DNA from: Trichomonas vaginalis G3 | Taxonomy: Eukaryota; Parabasalia; Trichomonadida; Trichomonadidae | Direction of reading: 5' to 3' | Assembly: GCF_026262505.1 (NCBI RefSeq) | Contig: NC_067203.1 | Location: forward strand, 10,044,001-10,108,000 | Length of the DNA: 64,000 nucleotides | Shown here: positions 10,956 to 21,479 of the stretch, piece after piece | Layout of the letters: each line of letters opens with the position of its first letter | Numbering within the stretch: position 1 is the stretch's first letter | Position numbers and translations under genes: made by a program | Notes under the pieces: model-generated | Databases searched by the model: none | The model's input: the letters and a program-made list of their open reading frames with translations, nothing else | Told to the model about the DNA's origin: nothing

Positions 10956-11267
10956 CTAATTATCTTTCATAAATAAAAATCTTACTATTGCATTTTTAGT
11001 ATTAAAATAAAATCAACCATTATTTCTTTGTTATTTTCAAATATAAGGTATTATATTCTATTCTTAATCATTTCGATTGACTTATCTGCTATAATTAAGT
11101 CATATCATCTTACCGGATATTTGACATTTATTTAAACAAACTTTTCTCACAATTATGGTATGCATATATCACTACCCCTACACTTTGACAAATAAAAAAC
11201 CATATAAAAACCATGTTTGAGATAATTCGTAATAACAATACATTTATTAAGAGTTATTATGAAGTAT

Positions 11268-12587
11268 TTAAGATGTCTTCGGCATTAAAATATCAATATC
11301 TGCTTCCCATTTTATGAAACCTCTAATGTCAACAAGATGACGGATAAATCCAGAGGTGGACTTTGTGTTAATAAATAGTTGCTTTGTTATTTCTCCATTA
11401 GTAACTCCATACAAATCAAGGTTTTCATTAACAATCCACTTAAATGATGGCAGAGGATTTTGTGGGTTTACGACGACTTGTTTGAGGACTTGGGAAACCT
11501 CTGCATAAATTGGAGCTAGATCTTCTTCTGTGATAACGCCATCATTATTAATATCCATAACATCAAAGTAGAAGGCATTTGCCCAAGGTTCTCCAATATT
11601 ATCATAACAGAATTGGGCTCTGCAATACCATTCAAAGTTAGGAGCCGGAGAAGCTTTGCTAATAAGAGATTCTGCAAATGTTCTGCACCATCTAATGCCT
11701 GGTATTTGCATTACATCTTCGGCCTTTAAAATTCCATCATGATCCATATCTAACTTTGAAAATACATCAATATAGCTCTTGGGGTTAATTGGTCCAAAAA
11801 CATTTCTCTTAAAACTTTCATCTTCGTCATCTGGCTCTAAAGTTGGATCTAAATTTAAAAACTGAAGGTATATTTTATCTTCGATAAGATCTTTAATGCT
11901 AATAACTCTTGTAAAAAGAGGATCTAAGCGCGCAAAGATGACATTTACAACATATTGAATATAATATTGTTTGAATTCATGATTTTTCTTTGTAAACATT
12001 TCAACAAAATATATCCTGTCAACCATTTGAGCAACGTATTTAGTGAAACTTTCAATAGATATTATACCCGAGTTTGAAAGATCATATGACAATAAAACTT
12101 TAATGTGAGGAACTGCATACGCAACAGAGAAAAGGTAATTAAAGAAATCATTATAGGATAAAGACGAATTTGATCCACCATTTAATTGAATGAATAGACG
12201 CGAAGTAAGAAAGTTCATTAAATTCTCTGGAGACGATTCCCTAAGCTGAATATATTGTTGATAATTGATTTTTTTCTCACCAAAAGATCTTACGATTTTA
12301 TCTGCTTGAATCTTAAGTTCTTTAATTTTGCTTACTGTAGGATACATAAGTTGAAATCTTTCTAGGCCATGAATCGATGTTAAAGCTGCGTATAAATCCG
12401 GAATCGTTTTTTGAATTGGAATATAGAAAGAAGGAACGGCATTCGACGTTGATGAATATTGCTTCAAATACTCTGCAACTTTATCATATCCGAGTTCTGT
12501 AAGTTGCTCTTGAAGATTTTCGGTCATAAAAAATTCAACAAAATAATTTTTAAACGTACATTTAGCTCGAAATCTAATATTCACCAT
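11268..12587 (-). CDS. PP2A B''-type regulatory subunit, PPP2R3C/TON2-like
   Basis: 439 residues from the first ATG (12587). A second ATG at 12527 (MTENLQEQL) is a more natural start and precedes a LisH-like helix (LTELGYDKVAEYLKQY). The body has the order seen in PPP2R3C/TONNEAU2: a degenerate EF-hand (DLSNSGIISIESFTKYV), a helical block with FARLDPLFTRVISIKDLI, then EF-hands LDMDHDGILKAEDV and MDINNDGVITEEDL. These proteins target protein phosphatase 2A to centrosomal or basal-body and cortical microtubule sites. The gene is divergent from the small plus-strand gene that starts about 125 bp away. Confidence 0.7.
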   Translation of the reverse strand: MVNIRFRAKCTFKNYFVEFFMTENLQEQLTELGYDKVAEYLKQYSSTSNAVPSFYIPIQKTIPDLYAALTSIHGLERFQLMYPTVSKIKELKIQADKIVRSFGEKKINYQQYIQLRESSPENLMNFLTSRLFIQLNGGSNSSLSYNDFFNYLFSVAYAVPHIKVLLSYDLSNSGIISIESFTKYVAQMVDRIYFVEMFTKKNHEFKQYYIQYVVNVIFARLDPLFTRVISIKDLIEDKIYLQFLNLDPTLEPDDEDESFKRNVFGPINPKSYIDVFSKLDMDHDGILKAEDVMQIPGIRWCRTFAESLISKASPAPNFEWYCRAQFCYDNIGEPWANAFYFDVMDINNDGVITEEDLAPIYAEVSQVLKQVVVNPQNPLPSFKWIVNENLDLYGVTNGEITKQLFINTKSTSGFIRHLVDIRGFIKWEADIDILMPKTS

Positions 12588-12711
12588 AAGAAGTTAATAC
12601 GATTAATTACATACATATGTGGTAAATGGAATATACCACACGAATACTAGAACAAAAGACCTTATCCTTGCCTTCCTGAAAAAGATACAATATATACAAA
12701 CAAACGAAATC

Positions 12712-13056
12712 ATGGAGATATTAAAAAGCCAAGACAGCTTAAATGAGCTTCATATTGATGAATACAAATTAAAGTCACTTGCACTGAACTGCACCGCAAC
12801 AAATCCAGATTCAAGAAGAGAGGCTAATTTTATTAAAAATTTCGTCTTAACAGAAGCAACAATACTTGACAAAGAACAGAAGCTTGAGTTCGATACATTG
12901 TTCCAGAAAGGAATTCTTGATCAGGTTGAACATTTAATCAATAATAATTTCCCTCTTGAACAAATTAAAGCGAAACTCAACTTAATATCTCCATTACCTC
13001 AGTTTGTTGCAAGGACGAATGAATTGTCTTTCAAAGCAGAACAAAAATCCAATTAA
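12712..13056 (+). CDS. Small helical protein, unknown
   Basis: The ATG at 12712 gives 114 residues (MEILKSQDSLNELHIDEYK..). The longer ORF upstream opens with GTG and overlaps the promoter of the divergent PP2A-subunit gene. It is predicted mostly helical, charged and soluble, with no motif I recognise. The divergent arrangement with the PPP2R3C-like gene may mean a shared promoter region. Confidence 0.5.
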   Translation: MEILKSQDSLNELHIDEYKLKSLALNCTATNPDSRREANFIKNFVLTEATILDKEQKLEFDTLFQKGILDQVEHLINNNFPLEQIKAKLNLISPLPQFVARTNELSFKAEQKSN

Positions 13057-13495
13057 TATTATTGATATCTAATTTAAACATCATGTTTTAATATTTTACT
13101 GACTAATTTAACTTTAAAGTAAAACAGTTCTTTTTGTTATCTTTTGGAAAGATATTTAAAGATGAGAATTCACACTTCAGAGATAAATTAATTTTGATCA
13201 AATCTGTCATCAATCAGATAACATTCTTACATAAAGCAAATTCTTAAATTCATAAGAAAATTTTACTGTTTCCGTCATATCTAAGTTAAATTGGTAACAT
13301 ATATGTAGAGAAAACTTTAACAATATTCCTGGATTAACATGATTTAACTCCTATATGATAAATTCGTTATTTGTGGTACTAGGTTGGATGGTGTGTGCAA
13401 TACCAGATACAAAATTCAGTTTGATAAAAATTCAAATGATTTTTTTACATACGCGGAAATATTAATAAATGCATGATAACGTATAAATATTTTGT
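13057..13495. other. Intergenic, no gene seen
   Basis: AT-rich spacer without supported features. Confidence 0.45.
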
Positions 13496-14206
13496 ATGAG
13501 TACAAATCCACTTCGCGACCTTGCTGCTGTTGCAAGAGATATTAGAACAGTTGGCATCGGAAGCATCCCAATCAATATAGAACGCGCTTGCTTGATTATG
13601 ATCAATCAATACGCCTATCATAATACTGCATCAATTCAAAGTGCCATTCGTGTTGCAAAATTCGCTCGCTGGGCTACATGCGAAGTTTACTATCTTGTTG
13701 ATCCAAATGTTAATGAAGCAACTGAAGCTTTAACACACTTCTCAACATCAGTTCGCAAATTCTCCTTCATTTACTTTTCTGGAAATCCAATATCTCAAGA
13801 CACAATCGATGCAAAGGCTGTAATTAAATGTTCGAATGGTACAATTGGCCCCAACTTGATCTATTCTACAATAGATCAGAAGCCTGGCGATCTTAAGTTA
13901 GTTATATGCGTAGATGGAATCAATAATCCAGAATTATGGGATCCAAAGGATCAGGATCTTACAATGGAACACGTTGCATTTTTTGCTCCATACCCAGATC
14001 CAGAACAAGCTCATCTTCAACAGCTTGACTTACAAAATGAAACTATCTTTATCAATGAGTTCTGGAATGCAATTAAGACAGCACCAAGCTCAACACTCAA
14101 AGATATCTATAATCATATTGCTCCAGAGCTTAATGTTTTTGGCCAAAAGATCCTTGCATCAACATATCCACCAGAGGACTATTCTAAGACACCATTAGTC
14201 TTATAA
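13496..14206 (+). CDS. Caspase-fold (peptidase C14-like) protein lacking catalytic residues
   Basis: 236 residues. RACLIMINQYAYHNTASIQS, then SAIRVAKFARWATCEVYYLVD, and later RKFSFIYFSGNPI, follow the alternating beta/alpha layout of the caspase p20 domain (metacaspase-like). In active enzymes the strand after YFSG carries the histidine (SGHG); here it is SGNP. The strand expected to end in the catalytic cysteine reads LKLVICVDGINN, with the cysteine displaced and no DxC(C)HS. It would therefore be an inactive homologue, possibly regulatory. The assignment rests on fold-level pattern, so an unrelated Rossmann-like protein is possible. Confidence 0.45.
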   Translation: MSTNPLRDLAAVARDIRTVGIGSIPINIERACLIMINQYAYHNTASIQSAIRVAKFARWATCEVYYLVDPNVNEATEALTHFSTSVRKFSFIYFSGNPISQDTIDAKAVIKCSNGTIGPNLIYSTIDQKPGDLKLVICVDGINNPELWDPKDQDLTMEHVAFFAPYPDPEQAHLQQLDLQNETIFINEFWNAIKTAPSSTLKDIYNHIAPELNVFGQKILASTYPPEDYSKTPLVL

Positions 14207-14711
14207 AATCTTTTATTTGAATAAAAAAATTGAAATATTTTTAAAATTAACTTTGTTAATATAATACTCTCTAAGATACTTGAACACTAATAATTATTTA
14301 CAACCAAAATAACAATAAATCAAAAAGAAAATTATACATTTACAAAAAAACATTAATAAATCATGGCAGTCGAGTTCCATTTAAGCTATAATTCAATTCT
14401 TCAACTAGACTTTCTAATGACCATTCGAATTCATTCACGCGTTTTATAATAAATTTCCAATTGTAGTTCATTGCATGAAATACTCGAATACAGTCAAAAT
14501 CATCTTATGGGTGTTCGAAGTTTTGTTGACATTTTTAGTTCATCAAGAAATTAATATGAATAATTAAATAGTTAAATGTAGAAGCTGAAAAAGAACAATC
14601 AGGACAAAAATGGTTTGGATAGTACTATTAGAGATTACAAATATAAAACAAAAGATTGATCACTGAACAAGATAAATGATTTTGTTCAAATAAGTTTGTA
14701 AGCAATAGAGA

Positions 14712-15047
14712 TTATAAAGTATTGAGTGATGCGTATAATGCTGATTCGGCAGATGTTTCGCCTTTGCGTCTTCTGTTGTTTTTTGCTGAAAAAATGAAAT
14801 ACAAAATTACAATAATAGTTGTAATTATAATGATAGCAGTAACATACACTGTTGATGATATCTTCATTCCTATTTCATCGTCGTAAAATCCTTGTATCGG
14901 AGAAATCACTCCTTTATATTTGTATGGATGTGAATTTAAAGCTATATTCTTCTCTAACAGATGTGTAAACTGAGTTTGATTCCTTCTGATGCTATTTATA
15001 TTCCGCAACTGATTTAGTATGAAAGAGAATATCACTAAGAAAAACAT
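14712..15047 (-). CDS. Small type I membrane protein, unknown
   Basis: 111 residues. The N-terminal hydrophobic segment (MFFLVIFSFILNQ) looks like a signal peptide. A short hydrophilic ectodomain is followed by a strong TM helix (YVTAIIIITTIIVILYFIF) and a basic stop-transfer NNRRRK. The cytosolic tail ends in ALYASLNTL. Trichomonad surface proteins often end in this TM-plus-short-tail form, but the ectodomain here is only about 50 residues. It could be the remnant of a larger surface protein. Confidence 0.5.
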   Translation of the reverse strand: MFFLVIFSFILNQLRNINSIRRNQTQFTHLLEKNIALNSHPYKYKGVISPIQGFYDDEIGMKISSTVYVTAIIIITTIIVILYFIFSAKNNRRRKGETSAESALYASLNTL

Positions 15048-15134
15048 CTAAAAAAATGTCATCAGTAAAAAACCTTCGATTTGATCTGATCCTGGATTTA
15101 TAGAAAATATTTTATGAATAGAATAATATGATAT

Positions 15135-15195
15135 TTTCCCCTAAAGAGACTTGATGGTTTCCCCTAAAGAGACTTAATGGTTTCACTAAATGAGA
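15135..15195. repeat. 23-bp tandem repeat
   Basis: TTTCCCCTAAAGAGACTTGA plus TGG occurs at 15135, again with one change at 15158, then a decayed third copy (TTTCACTAAATGAGAT) at 15181. Confidence 0.85.
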
Positions 15196-15496
15196 TATCC
15201 ATTCCATTCAAAACACGCTTCCCAAGTTCAATATATAACTTTTTGCATTTAATTATGTGATAACTTTTATATCCATGATGCTTTTATTTGATTCAAGAAG
15301 CTTCTGAGAGTTTTTGATCAAAATCAGAATTAAAAGAGTAAACCTATAGTTGGAGGTGGACATTTATATCACATACACAATTCTATAAAAAGGGGAATTG
15401 AATAAAAAATTGATTCAGCAACGATTACTATCACAATAACGAATACTTTTAGGAAAATTAGCTAATATGAAGTATGTTCATCTTTTCAGCATAACA

Positions 15497-15540
15497 ATTA
15501 TTTTGAAAAGATAATGAGGTTATCAACTTTTCAAAATAAT
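15497..15540. repeat. Inverted repeat upstream of the PIN-like gene
   Basis: ATTATTTTGAAAAG (15497-15510) is matched by its exact reverse complement at 15527-15540, with a 16-base loop. It ends 43 bp before the ATG of the carrier gene, so it could be a binding site or a hairpin at the 5' end of the transcript. Confidence 0.75.
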
Positions 15541-15583
15541 CACAGTTTAAAACGATATTCAATTTTTTGAGAAGAAATCACAA

Positions 15584-16585
15584 ATGAATTACTTACCTGT
15601 AATATCTACAGGTGCTGATCTATTGCTATTAATTGCAGTGGGATACTTCCTTGTAAAACTGAAAGTTATAGCATTCTCCACCATTGCTGCGACAAATAGA
15701 TTCCTTTTAACCATGTGTTATCCATTATTAATTTTCAGATCTGTTGCAAAATCAAAGTTTAACAACTTAGATTTCATGCCAATGATTATAGGTACATGCA
15801 TTGTCTTAGGTAACTATGTTCTATGTGGCGTTGTTGTGTTTTTTGTGAAAAAGCAAAAATTTTATTACTATTTAAGCACTGCATTACCTGTTTGCTATAC
15901 AAATTACCTTATCATAGGTCTTCCGTTCTTCCACGTTATATGGCCAGGTTTAGATGACTCAATGGTAACCATCATTAATCTTACAAATGATGTAATAGCA
16001 GTTCCAATCTTCCTTATTATGGCTAATATCTACCAAGTACAAGAGCACAACAGAATACATCGCGAAAAGAATGATGGCCAGGTTGAAAAATTCTCATTCA
16101 AGCTGATTTTAACCATTATAAAGAATATATTACTAAACCCCATCATGTTCGGCAACATTGCAAGCTTTATCTGGTGCGCTACTGGCTGGGAAATTCCAAC
16201 ATATATTATGAGTACAGCAAACTTAGCAGCAAATGGTGTTCTTGGTTTGTGTTTAATATGTGTAGGTGGTTTCCTTTCTCAATTTGCACTTGTTGCATGC
16301 CCATGGCCTCAATTCATTTTCATGGTCTTCATGAGACACTTTAGCATGTCATTTGTTGGCGCAATATCATGTTACATCTTCAAAGTCAAACCATTGCTTG
16401 CCAGACAATGCACATTAGTTGCAACACTTCCATCTGCAACTGCAAGTTTCCTACTTTCTCATAATGCAGGAACAGGTCCTGGAGCTTCTTCCACAATGAT
16501 TTTCTTCTCTACTGTATTTTGTGTCCCAGCTTTGATCGCTTGGCTTTATTGTCTTGATAAGTTGCACATTTTTGTTGATAAATAG
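15584..16585 (+). CDS. Auxin-efflux-carrier (PIN/PILS) family transporter
   Basis: 333 residues and about ten TM helices in two groups of five, separated by a hydrophilic loop at about 155-175 (QEHNRIHREKNDGQVEK), the standard layout of the AEC family. Family-like features are the N-terminal GYFLVKLKVI, the NRFLLTMCYPLLIFRS segment, the CYTNYLIIGLPFF stretch in TM4 and LVATLPSATASFLLS near the end. Substrates in protists are unknown; eukaryotic homologues move small organic acids. The short central loop fits PILS or bacterial members better than canonical plant PINs. Confidence 0.8.
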   Translation: MNYLPVISTGADLLLLIAVGYFLVKLKVIAFSTIAATNRFLLTMCYPLLIFRSVAKSKFNNLDFMPMIIGTCIVLGNYVLCGVVVFFVKKQKFYYYLSTALPVCYTNYLIIGLPFFHVIWPGLDDSMVTIINLTNDVIAVPIFLIMANIYQVQEHNRIHREKNDGQVEKFSFKLILTIIKNILLNPIMFGNIASFIWCATGWEIPTYIMSTANLAANGVLGLCLICVGGFLSQFALVACPWPQFIFMVFMRHFSMSFVGAISCYIFKVKPLLARQCTLVATLPSATASFLLSHNAGTGPGASSTMIFFSTVFCVPALIAWLYCLDKLHIFVDK

Positions 16586-16827
16586 ATGTAATATATAATA
16601 AACTAAATTGTACATATACTGACATATAAATCTCGGTTAAACTTTTTAATTATAAAATATTCAAATTTGCGAAATATTAAAATGTATTCATAGGGCATTT
16701 CTAACAAATCCTTTTATCGTGGCATTTTAGATCATTGAAGTACGAAAATTACTGTACAATATCAATAAAATATTCAAAATTATTCTTATTATAACTTTTT
16801 AGTTAAAACTTATTTTAAAGAATTATA

Positions 16828-18834
16828 TTAAAATGTAGGGCGAGGAGATAAATCAGGTATTGGCTTGTCTTTGAAGTAGTCAAGTACTTTCTTTGCACGT
16901 TCTGCACATTTCTCTGGTGTCAAGTTGAATAATTCGTACATTTTTTCGCCAGAAGCTGAGCAACCAAATGAATCGACACCAAAGTGGAAATGAGAGTATC
17001 TTTCCCAGCCAAGTCTTACTCCTGCTTCGATAGATATTGTTGGAACATTTCCTGGCAAAACTTTGCGCTTGTATTCATCAGGCTGCTCTTCAAAGACTTG
17101 TGTACTTGGCATTGAGACGATTCTTGTTTCTACATCAAGAAGTTCACTTGTCTTTAATGCAAGATAAACTTCAGTTCCTGTAGCAACAAATATCAATTTT
17201 GGATTTGGAGAATCCTTGATAATGTATGCTCCATGGAGAGCACCATCGAAAGAGGATCCTGGAACAGGAGGTGCATTTTGTCTTGACAAAGCAAGCATGA
17301 TTGGTCCTTTTCTCTCTGCGAGACCCAAAGAATAGCAAGCAGATGTCTCAAGATAATCGCATGGTCTAAACAAAGTAATATGTGGAAGTGATCTAAGCAT
17401 TGCGAAGTTCTCGATGTTCTGATGTGTTGCTCCATCTTGGCCAAGACCAATAGAATCATGTGTCAAGATGTGAATTTGCTTCAATCTGTCAATAGCAGCA
17501 ACTCTCATTGCTCCAAAAGCATATTGATAGAAAACCAAAAATGTTGCTGTGAATGGAATGAGACCGGGCAATCTATAATATGAAATACCGCTTGCAATGC
17601 ACTGCATAGCATGCTCTCTGATTCCGTATTCAATCATTCTTCCTTCTCTGCAGCCTTTCTGGAAATCTTTTTCTCCTTTGAGTGCTGTGCAAACACTTGG
17701 TGTCAAATCACCACTTCCTCCAATTAATCCTGGAAGATGATCTTTAAGAATGTTAAGAATTCTTCCTGAAGAAACTCTTGTTGCGATGACATCATTGATA
17801 TTGCTTGTAGGCATAAACTTCTTGAATTCTTCAATTGTATAATGTGGATTTATGATTTTCTGGAGCTCTTCGTATTCTTTTGGATACTGGTTTTTGTATT
17901 CAGCAAACATTTTGTTCCATTGTTCAACTTTTTGTTGAGTTCTTTCACGAATTTGCTTATAGTAATCGTAAACTTCTTGTGGAACGAAGAATGTTGCATT
18001 TGGATCAGCACCAAGGTTTTGCTTGAGCTTCTTGATCTCTTCATCATTGAATGGAGTTCCATGAATCTTTGTTGTGTTTGCATCATCAGAGCCGTAGCCA
18101 ATTGTAGTGTTTAACTTAATAAGAACTGGATATCCTTTGATTTCTATTGCTTGTTTGATGGCATTTTCGATTTCCTTCAAATCTGTGTTTCCGTTTTTGA
18201 CTTCAAGAACTTTCCAACCATAAGCTTCGTATCTCTTCATTACATCCTCAGTGAATGCAATATCAGTTGTTCCATTAATTGTTATGTTATTTGAGTCATA
18301 AATGCAAACTAAGTTATCAAGACGCTGATGACCAATCCATGAAGCGCTCTCTGCCTGTGGTCCTTCCATCATTTCGCCATCTGATATAACTGCAAAGACC
18401 TTGTGATTGAAAATAGGGAAGTTGGGACGATTAAATCTTGCTTCAAGATGTGCTTCAGCACAACCCATACCAGCTGCATAGCCAACTGATAAGCCTAATG
18501 GTCCTGTGGTGACTTCAATATCTTCTGTGATTGATGCTTCTGGAGAACCTGGTGTTAAAGAGCCATACCTTCTGAATTGTTTGAGATCTTCCATTTTGAG
18601 GTTTCCTGTATATAAATGCAAAATTGCATATAATATTGTTGATGCATGTCCTGGTCCTAAAAGAAACCTATCTCTGTTTATCCACTTTTTGTCAAAATTA
18701 ATGAATTTTGAGAATAAAATATGAAGTGCTGGAGCTAAACCTAATGCACTTCCTGGATGTCCAGATCTAGCATTATGAATCATATCTGATACAAGACATC
18801 TCAATGTCTTGACACAAAGTTCGTCAATTTCCAT
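16828..18834 (-). CDS. Transketolase
   Basis: 668 residues from the ATG at 18834 (MEIDELCVKTLRC); the TTG two codons upstream is not used. The thiamine-diphosphate N-terminal domain has NARSGHPGSALGLAP, GPGHAS, TGPLGLSVGYAAGMG and the metal/ThDP motif SDGEMMEG with the later NNI. The middle pyrimidine-binding domain has EYGIREHAM and THDSIGLGQDGATHQ. The C-terminal domain has GTEVYLAL and SIEAGVRLGWERY. It transfers two-carbon units between sugar phosphates in the non-oxidative pentose phosphate pathway in the cytosol. Length and motifs are complete; the only visible change from the common GDG is SDG. Confidence 0.97.
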   Translation of the reverse strand: MEIDELCVKTLRCLVSDMIHNARSGHPGSALGLAPALHILFSKFINFDKKWINRDRFLLGPGHASTILYAILHLYTGNLKMEDLKQFRRYGSLTPGSPEASITEDIEVTTGPLGLSVGYAAGMGCAEAHLEARFNRPNFPIFNHKVFAVISDGEMMEGPQAESASWIGHQRLDNLVCIYDSNNITINGTTDIAFTEDVMKRYEAYGWKVLEVKNGNTDLKEIENAIKQAIEIKGYPVLIKLNTTIGYGSDDANTTKIHGTPFNDEEIKKLKQNLGADPNATFFVPQEVYDYYKQIRERTQQKVEQWNKMFAEYKNQYPKEYEELQKIINPHYTIEEFKKFMPTSNINDVIATRVSSGRILNILKDHLPGLIGGSGDLTPSVCTALKGEKDFQKGCREGRMIEYGIREHAMQCIASGISYYRLPGLIPFTATFLVFYQYAFGAMRVAAIDRLKQIHILTHDSIGLGQDGATHQNIENFAMLRSLPHITLFRPCDYLETSACYSLGLAERKGPIMLALSRQNAPPVPGSSFDGALHGAYIIKDSPNPKLIFVATGTEVYLALKTSELLDVETRIVSMPSTQVFEEQPDEYKRKVLPGNVPTISIEAGVRLGWERYSHFHFGVDSFGCSASGEKMYELFNLTPEKCAERAKKVLDYFKDKPIPDLSPRPTF

Positions 18835-18840
18835 TGCCAA

Positions 18841-19389
18841 AAAAGAAAAAAACTAAAGATCGTCCCGATAGAATTTAATTCAAAATTTGAAAGGATATTT
18901 TTTATATTAAAATTTCAGAAGGTGGTTTCTACTGTCGACATTATTTCGCTATATTTTGGCCTGATATGCTATTTGCGATGCAAGAAATTAAATATATTGC
19001 AAAAATTAAAATGTCACTTCTGATTGCTTGAATTTGGAGCATGACAATAAAATCCAGTCCATAATAGTTTAATGGGAAGTCTTTATGCAGCGGTTTGTTA
19101 TGAAGATTTTATGCCGCAGTTAGAAAAAAAAATTAATTAATATCTCTTCAATTATATTAAGTTAGTAATGTTTTGGAAGCTCTATGCGCAGTGATAATCG
19201 AATTCCAAAATTGGTCAGTTCTACCATTGAAATAAGAACAAATTATTCAAACGTTGTCATTAACTTCGATAGCGAAAACAAATTGACAATAAATATACTT
19301 CGTTCTTTCAAAAACATAAGAGTTATAAGTAAAAGCATTAATATTATAACGTGACAGATTTTAATCAACAAAAAATATGAATTTTAAGG
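18841..19389. other. Intergenic, no gene seen
   Basis: Spacer between two minus-strand genes. No coding frame or clear repeat. Confidence 0.5.
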
Positions 19390-19947
19390 TTAGCAGCATC
19401 CTCCAGATTCTTTAGGCTTTGCAGGTTCCAATGGTGGAGGACTGTATACAGATTCTATCTGGCCATGTGATGCAATTTTATAAAATAGCTCTGAGATACT
19501 TTCACCTGTTTTGGCAGATGTTTCAGTGTAAAATATAGCTCCGTGTTTCATGGCAAAATCGTTGGCTGCTTCAAATGCAACTTTTCTTTCATCGATTAAG
19601 TCTTTTTTGTTTCCAACTACAACTAATTTTAGTGTGTATGATGCTTTTTCTGTAAGTTCCATCGCCCATTGTTCTAATCCGTTGAATGAAGTTGGGTTTG
19701 TCAAATCAAAACAGAGAATTGCAACAGAAGCAGATCTATAGTACATTGGTGCTAACGCTCTAAACTTCTCCTGGCCTGCTGTATCCCATATTTGAAGTGA
19801 AACATTGCCATGTTCAGTTTGAATTATGCAGTTTTGAAATGCAGCTCCTATTGTTGCTGGATTATTATCTGTATAAGTGCCGGATGTAAGCCTTTTAACA
19901 AGGCATGTCTTTCCTACTTGTGTGTCTCCTACTAATACGATTTTCAT
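19390..19947 (-). CDS. Rab GTPase (Rab5/22-like group)
   Basis: The ATG at 19947 gives 185 residues (MKIVLVGDTQ); six codons upstream begin with TTG and are not used. P-loop GDTQVGKT (7-14), effector NPATIGAAFQ, WDTAGQEKFRALAPMYYRSA, NKKDL and ETSAKTGESI are all intact, with a CC end. IGAAF and RALAPMYYRSA are marks of the Rab5/Rab22 endosomal branch. The last 30 residues are rich in proline and short of basic residues. It should regulate early endocytic traffic. Confidence 0.9.
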   Translation of the reverse strand: MKIVLVGDTQVGKTCLVKRLTSGTYTDNNPATIGAAFQNCIIQTEHGNVSLQIWDTAGQEKFRALAPMYYRSASVAILCFDLTNPTSFNGLEQWAMELTEKASYTLKLVVVGNKKDLIDERKVAFEAANDFAMKHGAIFYTETSAKTGESISELFYKIASHGQIESVYSPPPLEPAKPKESGGCC

Positions 19948-19965
19948 TTTGAATAAAACTGACAA

Positions 19966-20621
19966 AATTCTAAAATCTTTATAAATCTTGGGATTAAAAG
20001 GTTTTGAAAAAAATATCGCCTCGGTATATCATCTTGATTTTTGAAAGAGAGTAGTGTTATCTTACGAGAAAGAAGGGTTAATATGAAGAAATTGGATTTA
20101 ATATATGCATTTGATTTGCGATTTATATATATTTCTTATTGAATATTTGAATATTTATCAATATTATGTAGTAATTGCAATATGAAGTATATTCTTCCAT
20201 TGATTGAAAATCATATGATAAATTTACATACAACATGAAAATATGAAAATGCAGTCATTATTATGAAATGTATATGCCTTTTGGTAAATTCAATTTCAGT
20301 AAACTTTCATAATTTCAAAGATAACCGAGGAAATTTAGTGTTCAATCCAAAAATAGATTAATATTAGAAGAGAGAATATGCATTGTATTTGAATGCATTG
20401 AATATTGTAATAATATCGATTCAAATTATTTTAAATATTTACTAACATTAGATTTCTCGAAGCCTTAATATATTTAAATGAGAGTATTTCGTTACAGTAC
20501 CTGCTTGGATAACTTTGATCATTGGTAATACTTCGATAAATCTGGTTTCTTTGCTCTAAAAAATTATTAACCTTATTATTTCAATTCTTCGAAATTTTCA
20601 ACGAATTTTTTTCAGAAAAAA
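19966..20621. other. Intergenic, no gene seen
   Basis: Divergent promoter region between the Rab gene and the coiled-coil gene; AT-rich without supported features. Confidence 0.5.
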
Positions 20622-21359
20622 ATGTTTGCAAGCGGATATAGGCCATATACACCGGGCTCGAAAAATATATACTCTAATAGAGCAGGAGATGGTGCCCTTA
20701 AACTAGCTGATGAAATTGGCGTGCTAAAAAGAGAAAAACAAAATTTAATACAAGAGAAAAGTTTATTAAAAGCAAAAATTGCAAGACTCACAACTAGAGC
20801 CAAAAAGCCTCAGAGTTTTGCTACTAATTCAGCTGTTCAAAATTCATTAGAGCGCGAGTTACATCAAATTGAACAAATGACTGCAAATTATAGATCTGAA
20901 ATTGCACTCATTAAACAGTCCGATCGAGCCGCAATAATAGATGAGCTTCAAGAAGAGTGCTTAATGTTACATATGGAATTAATTCGAATGAGAAGTAAAA
21001 AATCGGAGGCAGAAAAAGAAAATAAAGATCTCCAGCAACTGTTACAAGAAAAACAGAGTGAATTTTCACGAGAAGTCCTTTCCAAACAGAAAAAAGAAAT
21101 CAAATCTTTACAAAAGGAAATTGCACTACAACAATCTCGTAATGAGATTATTGCAGAGAAGGTTCAAAAGCGTGAAAATGCAAAAGATCAACCAGATGAA
21201 CGAGTTAGAGTAATTTCATCTACAATTAGCGATTTGGACCAAAAAATAAAGAACGAAGAAGATGAAACAGAAAAGAGCAAGCAAGAAATAAAGAGAATCC
21301 AAGAAGAACAAGGAGCTCGAATCAAATTACTCGAAGATCGCTTGAAATCTCTCAATTAG
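20622..21359 (+). CDS. Coiled-coil protein
   Basis: 245 residues. A short glycine/proline N-terminus (FASGYRPYTPGSKNIY) is followed by near-continuous heptads from about residue 28 to the end, rich in K, E, Q and L. No catalytic motif is present. The layout resembles axonemal or basal-body coiled-coil proteins (IQ- and FAP-type) that are plentiful in flagellates, but sequence alone does not identify a family. Confidence 0.6.
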   Translation: MFASGYRPYTPGSKNIYSNRAGDGALKLADEIGVLKREKQNLIQEKSLLKAKIARLTTRAKKPQSFATNSAVQNSLERELHQIEQMTANYRSEIALIKQSDRAAIIDELQEECLMLHMELIRMRSKKSEAEKENKDLQQLLQEKQSEFSREVLSKQKKEIKSLQKEIALQQSRNEIIAEKVQKRENAKDQPDERVRVISSTISDLDQKIKNEEDETEKSKQEIKRIQEEQGARIKLLEDRLKSLN

Positions 21360-21479
21360 GAATAACCACTTTGTTTGTATTTGTTTTTAAAATTCTTATT
21401 TTTTAAAACACCTTATAAAATTGTTATTTGATTATGATTTAAAATAATGAAGTTATTAAACACTATATAAATAATGTTT

